From Mesocentrotus franciscanus (taxonomy: Eukaryota > Echinodermata > Echinoidea > Camarodonta > Strongylocentrotidae): 64,000 nucleotides of DNA. A model generated the notes under the pieces. The model ran no database searches. It was not told the DNA's origin and saw only the letters and a list, made by a program, of their open reading frames with translations. Below are positions 60,075 through 64,000 of this stretch, piece after piece. Numbering within the stretch: position 1 is the stretch's first letter; each line of letters begins with the position of its first letter. The stretch spans positions 9,469,973 to 9,533,972 of the forward strand of contig CP137679.1 in NCBI GenBank assembly GCA_037976565.1. The letters are read 5' to 3'. The position numbers were made by a program, and so were the translations under genes.

Positions 60075-60660
60075 AAACCGTCCGATTTTTCGCGTAAAAT
60101 CTTTACTTTGAAAATATATATACAAATTCTGTGAACCATGCCAATATAATCATAGTCCAAGTTTCTGCTTTATTGGTCTTTTCATGAAAACTACATTAAA
60201 ATCACAACAATAATAACGCAAATAGATCTCATTTATCGAGATCATATAGTTTGTTTTCGGTGCGACCAATGATTGGGGCGAAGTTAGCCCGTTAAACAAT
60301 AGAAATCGCGCTATGGTGTCTTCAAAAAAGAAAACGAAAAAAATAAATGTGTAACACGGGTGATAAAGAGAAGATGACATGAATGACATAAAAACTTTTA
60401 CTGGAGTCTTGAATGCAAAAATAAAACGTGGCATATTATAGCACAGCAAATACCTTATAAACTAGCACATTTCAAGTGTTGACCAATCAGCGCATACAGA
60501 TTAGTATACATGCAGAGTCTGTCAATATTATTTCGATCTCAGTACTAATGAATCACAATCTATTTCAACCTATTTTTAAATAATAGACCAAAAAGTAGAA
60601 GCTTGGATTATGATTATCTTTACATGGTTCACAGAATTTGTATATTTCTTTCACAGCAAA
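60075..60660. repeat. Inverted repeat inside Helitron copy 1
   Basis: ATACAAATTCTGTGAACCATGCCAATATAATCATAGTCCAAG...TTGGTC (60116-60178) is mirrored by GACCAAAAAGTAGAAGC...GGTTCACAGAATTTGTAT (60587-60644). The left arm is also present in copy 2 at 62030-62092; the right arm is not evident there. Confidence 0.6.
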
Positions 60661-61285
60661 AATTTCATACAAAATTCGAACAGTTTTATTGTATATGAAT
60701 GCATCAATTAATATTTTTTTCCAGTGTAGAACTAAATTAACTTAGAGATGACTGTGAAAATAGCAAAAATGAGAATGGGGGTGAAATTAGAACAGTATTC
60801 GAGTGCATGAGGACGGGAAAGGGATAGTGAGAATAAGGATAGGAATGAATGAAAAACAATAATCATAAATAACGAAAGTGAAAACGAAAGTTAAAGTGTA
60901 TTATATTAGCATCAATTTATTTACTAAGCACTAATTTCACTTTTTTTCTTCTAATCTTCAAGTTTAATAGGCCTACATGGTACAAATTAAAAAAATAATT
61001 CAAAACGATACATGCAACGGCAAACAAAAGGTTGATATTCTAACGAATTAAATATTAATAAAAAGAGTAGAAAAGGAATAAAAGGATAAAAAGTAGGCTT
61101 ATACAAAAAAGAGAAATAAAATTAAAAATGAAAGGAAAAAATAAACAGAAACAAAAACAATGTCTCAAGAAAGAAAAAAAATGAATTTTAAAATTAAATC
61201 ATCTGACATAAAATTATCTTTAAAAAAATAAATATAAAAAATGAAAATCGATAGCACATAATTACAACCACCCCACCCCCTAGAA

Positions 61286-61314
61286 TGCCGTGGATTTTCC
61301 ACGGGCCCTGCTAG
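61286..61314 (+). other. Helitron 3' end: hairpin plus CTAG
   Basis: The CCGTGG-ATTTT-CCACGG stem-loop, then GCCCTG, then CTAG, is directly followed by the TC start of the second copy. Confidence 0.6.
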
Positions 61315-62780
61315 TCTATATATTAATACGCAAAATCGCCGCGGGGGACGTAACGGTCTGCCAATGTGAACTTTCTGACATCAAACCCGTCTTTCCTCGA
61401 CCGTACCCGCCTCGGCCGTCGCGCGGGAACGGCGACGCAATTCCGAACGGATGGGATCGGGCATGTCGCGTGCCACGTCGACCCCGTGGTCGCCGTCCAT
61501 GTCGTTAAAAGGTGGTTTCGGGGTCCCGGGGAGGACGGGCGGACGAGAGCACGGCCGGCGTCGTCCGTGCAAGGAGGCGACGAACCCGCGAGATTGAGGC
61601 AGTGAGCTAGGCGTGCACCCGCCCTCTGCACGTCTAATTAAAGAGATCACACTATCAAGAGACGGTCCACTCCATGATGTGTTGTAGCAGATGCTCAGTG
61701 TAATGGATCGGGCCTACTCCGTGTTAGGCATCTTGCTGTATGATATGCTTTGTAGGCACTTCACGGGCATTTTAGAGAAATACACAGCATACGACAATCC
61801 ACTCAGGTCATGTGGCGTAGTAAGTACAAGGCGCAGCGGTCTGGGCCTATCCCGTGTTAGGCATCTTGCTATATGGCCAGCAACCAAACTGACAAGAACG
61901 TATGTATAGTACTGTTGATTCTAAGCTCAGTTGGTCACACACACACAGTCGAATTAATTCGTGCGACTATTGCAATATTTTGGCACAAACCGTCCGATTT
62001 TTCGCGTAAAATCTTTACTTTGAACATTTTTATACAAATTCTATGAAGCATGCCAACATAATCATAATCCAAGCTTCTGCTTTATTGGTCTTTTCATGAA
62101 AACTACATTGAAATCACAACAATAATAACGCAAATAGATTGTAATTATCGAGATCATATAACTAACGAGAAGTTAAATTCAGCGAGCTCACGTAATTTCA
62201 AATGCCTCCGCACGGGCAACTCCCGGGGTGTCAGGCCAGTCACGGCGCTCACACAATGCAATTCACCCTGTGCGGTAACTGCAGCACTCTAGCTACTGCA
62301 GTACCTGTAATATATATAGCGTGTATTTAGATCATTCAATGTTTCATGTTTGAGCCGTGCAATGAATTGTTTTTTTCTATTATTTCTTTATTGAATGTGA
62401 TCATTGTGATGTGAATGTGAGTACGGTACATGCTATTACAGCAGTGTCCAAGGAATGATGGCCTACAGGTGGAATTAAGGGATATAAAACAAATATACAA
62501 TGACTCATTCTCGGAACAAGCTAAGACTATTCGCACTCGGGAACATCAATAGTACTGTTCTCTCTCGGGCCGGCCGGCCGCGATGGCCCTCGGGATAATA
62601 TAATACAATTTGATGTTCCTTCGATGCGAATAGTTTTAGCTAGATCCTCGAGTCACTTCGAGTGTCATTGTATATTTGTATATTTGTATATTATTTTCAT
62701 TGTAGGACTAAATTAACTTAGCAATGTGTGAAAATAACCAAAATGATAATGGGAGTGAAGTGCATGAGAACAATGTTCGT
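61315..62780 (+). mobile_element. Helitron-like element, copy 2 (head-to-tail, 3' end not seen)
   Basis: It starts TCTATATATTAATACGCAAA directly after CTAG of copy 1. Segments 61315-61660, 61680-62160 and 62695-62770 align with 52515-52815, 52830-53137 plus 60069-60240, and 60715-60790 of copy 1. It lacks the foldback insertion and carries a separate hairpin MITE at about 62489-62700. Beyond 62780 the sequence turns into G-rich and satellite DNA and the 3' end is not in the window. Confidence 0.6.
62489..62700. repeat. Hairpin MITE inside Helitron copy 2
   Basis: ACAAATATACAATGACTCATTCTCGG...AGCTAAGACTATTCGCA and its inverse TGCGAATAGTTTTAGCTAGATCCTCGAGTCACTTCGAGTGTCATTGTATATTTGT form arms of about 60-80 bp around a CGGGCCGGCCGGCCGCG palindromic core. 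Confidence 0.6.
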
Positions 62781-62859
62781 ATAAGGGGCGTCAATCCATT
62801 ATCCTGGGGGGGGGACGGGGGGACACGTCCCCCACGATTTGGGGTTAAAATCTTTTTTT

Positions 62860-64000
62860 CTTTCTTTCTTTCTCTTTCTCTCTGTGTTGACTTCGCGCGC
62901 GGGAGGGGGGGGGGACTTTATTCAAACAAGGATTAATAGTCGAGAACGGTACTACGAAACGTCTTCTTTCTCTTAAAATTTCATGAAACAGGGATTAAGA
63001 GTCGAGAACGGTACAACGAATCGTCTTCGTAGGCTAATAATTTAATGAAACGTCAAAGCTTCCGCGCTACGCACGAGAGGGTGGAAACTGAATTCAAACA
63101 AGGATTAAGAGTAAAAACGGTACAACGAATCGTCTTCTTTTTTAAGTAATTGAATGAAACGTCAAAGCCGCTTCGCGCGGAAAGGAGGGGGAGGGGAGGG
63201 AGGGGGAGGGGGTGGACTGAATTCAAACAAGGATTAAGAGTCGACAACGGTACAATGAATCATCTTCTTTCTGTAATAATTCAATGAAACGTCAAAGCTT
63301 CCGCGCTTCGCGCGGGAGGGGGAAACTGAATCAAACAATGATCAAGTGTCAAGAACGTAGCCTATACCTACAACGAATCGTCTTCTTTTTAAAATAATTT
63401 AATGAAACTTCAAAGAAACTGAATTAAAGCAGGGATTAAGAGTCGAGAACGGTACAACGAATCGTCTTCGTTCTCTTATAATTTAATGAAACGTCACAGC
63501 TTCCGCGCTTCGCGTGCGAGGGGAAAACTGGATTCAAACAAAGATTAAGAGTAAAAAACGGTACAACGAATCGTCTTCTTTTTTAAATAATTTAATGAAA
63601 CGTCAAAGCTTCCGCGCTACGCGCGAGAGGGTGGAAACTGAATTCAGACAGACTAGGATTAAGAGTCCAGAACGGTAGAACGAATCATCTTCTTTCTCTT
63701 ATAATTTAATGAAACTTCACAGCTTCCGCGCTTCGCGCGGGAGGGGGAAACTGAATTCAAACAAAGATTAAGAGTCAAGAACGGTACAACGAATCGTCTT
63801 CTTTTAAAAATAAGTTAATGAAACGTCAAAGCTTCTGCGCTACGCGCGAGAAGGTGGAAACTGAATTCAGACAAGGATTAAGAGTCGAGAACGGTATAGA
63901 TCGAATCGTCTTCTTTCTCTAATAATTTAATGAAACGTCAAAGCTTCCGCGCTACGCGCGAGAGGGTGGAAACTGAATTCAGACAAGGATTACGAATCGA
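62860..64000. repeat. Satellite array, unit about 115-120 bp, runs off the window
   Basis: About nine to ten units, each with AACTGAATTCAAACAAGGAT, TAAGAGTCGAGAACGGTACA, ACGAATCGTCTTCTTT, TAATTTAATGAAACGTCAAA and GCTTCCGCGCTACGCGCGAG. The CGCGC(T)ACGCGCG core is palindromic. Units differ by point changes and short indels. The array continues past 64000. Confidence 0.85.

Larger units (their letters stand above)
52515..61314 (+). mobile_element. Helitron-like element, copy 1 (interrupted)
   Basis: The 5' end TCTATATATTAATACGC is at 52515 and is preceded by A. The 3' end at 61286-61314 has a hairpin CCGTGGATTTTCCACGG six bases before a terminal CTAG, and is followed by T. 5'-TC, 3'-hairpin-CTRR and insertion between A and T are Helitron signatures. 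The GC-rich 5' part (52540-52815) and other blocks recur in the next copy. A 6.9-kb foldback element sits inside, so the Helitron itself is about 1.9 kb and non-coding. Confidence 0.65.

Overview
The window is animal nuclear DNA. It is gene-poor, has spliced genes with GT-AG introns, and is packed with nested transposons. The mix of a complete Maverick/Polinton, a DIRS-type retroelement, an L1/Tx1-like LINE, a Harbinger, tandem Helitron-like ends, a foldback element with tandem-repeat arms and tRNA-derived SINEs suggests a marine invertebrate, most likely an echinoderm or related deuterostome. That placement is an inference from repeat content and is not proven. I ran no database search; all family calls come from motifs read by eye.

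Left flank (1-5674). Two exons on the minus strand (4691-4547 and 3138-3055) belong to a host gene that resembles the nucleoside 2-deoxyribosyltransferase-like family. Around them lie a tRNA-derived SINE, a SINE tail and a small TIR repeat.

Maverick/Polinton (5681-20881, 15,201 bp). It has an exact 6-bp target duplication (GGCATA) and TIRs of about 310-320 bp. Genes converge on the middle. The plus strand carries protein-primed DNA polymerase B (one intron), two small membrane-like ORFs, a packaging ATPase, a small basic protein and a 261-aa protein. The minus strand, from the right end, carries a probable three-exon gene with a PC4/p15 ssDNA-binding domain, a chromodomain integrase, a penton-like minor capsid protein, a basic GLGS core-like protein, the major capsid protein and an adenain-type protease. 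Most genes are open, but three carry one small lesion each: a frameshift in the polymerase, a stop in the small basic protein, and a stop plus a small deletion in the integrase. The copy is therefore young but probably no longer autonomous.

Host YWTD gene (21140-52086, plus strand). Five exons with consistent phases encode a signal peptide and six YWTD-type repeats, enough for one complete LDLR class B beta-propeller. The Polinton ends about 260 bp upstream of the start codon. Intron 1 holds short hairpin repeats and low-complexity DNA. Intron 3 holds a CR1/L2-like LINE fragment, a 0.94-kb TIR element and a SINE.

Intron 4 of that gene (31235-51834, 20.6 kb) is almost entirely nested transposons. 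An L1/Tx1-like LINE (about 31603-44875) is split by a 6.1-kb PIF/Harbinger element (35321-41454). That Harbinger is itself interrupted by an inverted 791-bp deletion derivative of the same family. Next comes a DIRS-like element on the minus strand (about 44960-50340), which contains a foldback-type insert and a LINE fragment.

Right end (52515-64000). A Helitron-like element (52515-61314) is interrupted by a 6.9-kb foldback element whose arms are tandem-repeat arrays. A second Helitron-like copy follows head-to-tail and serves as a natural empty-site control for the foldback insertion. The window ends in a satellite with a unit of about 115-120 bp.
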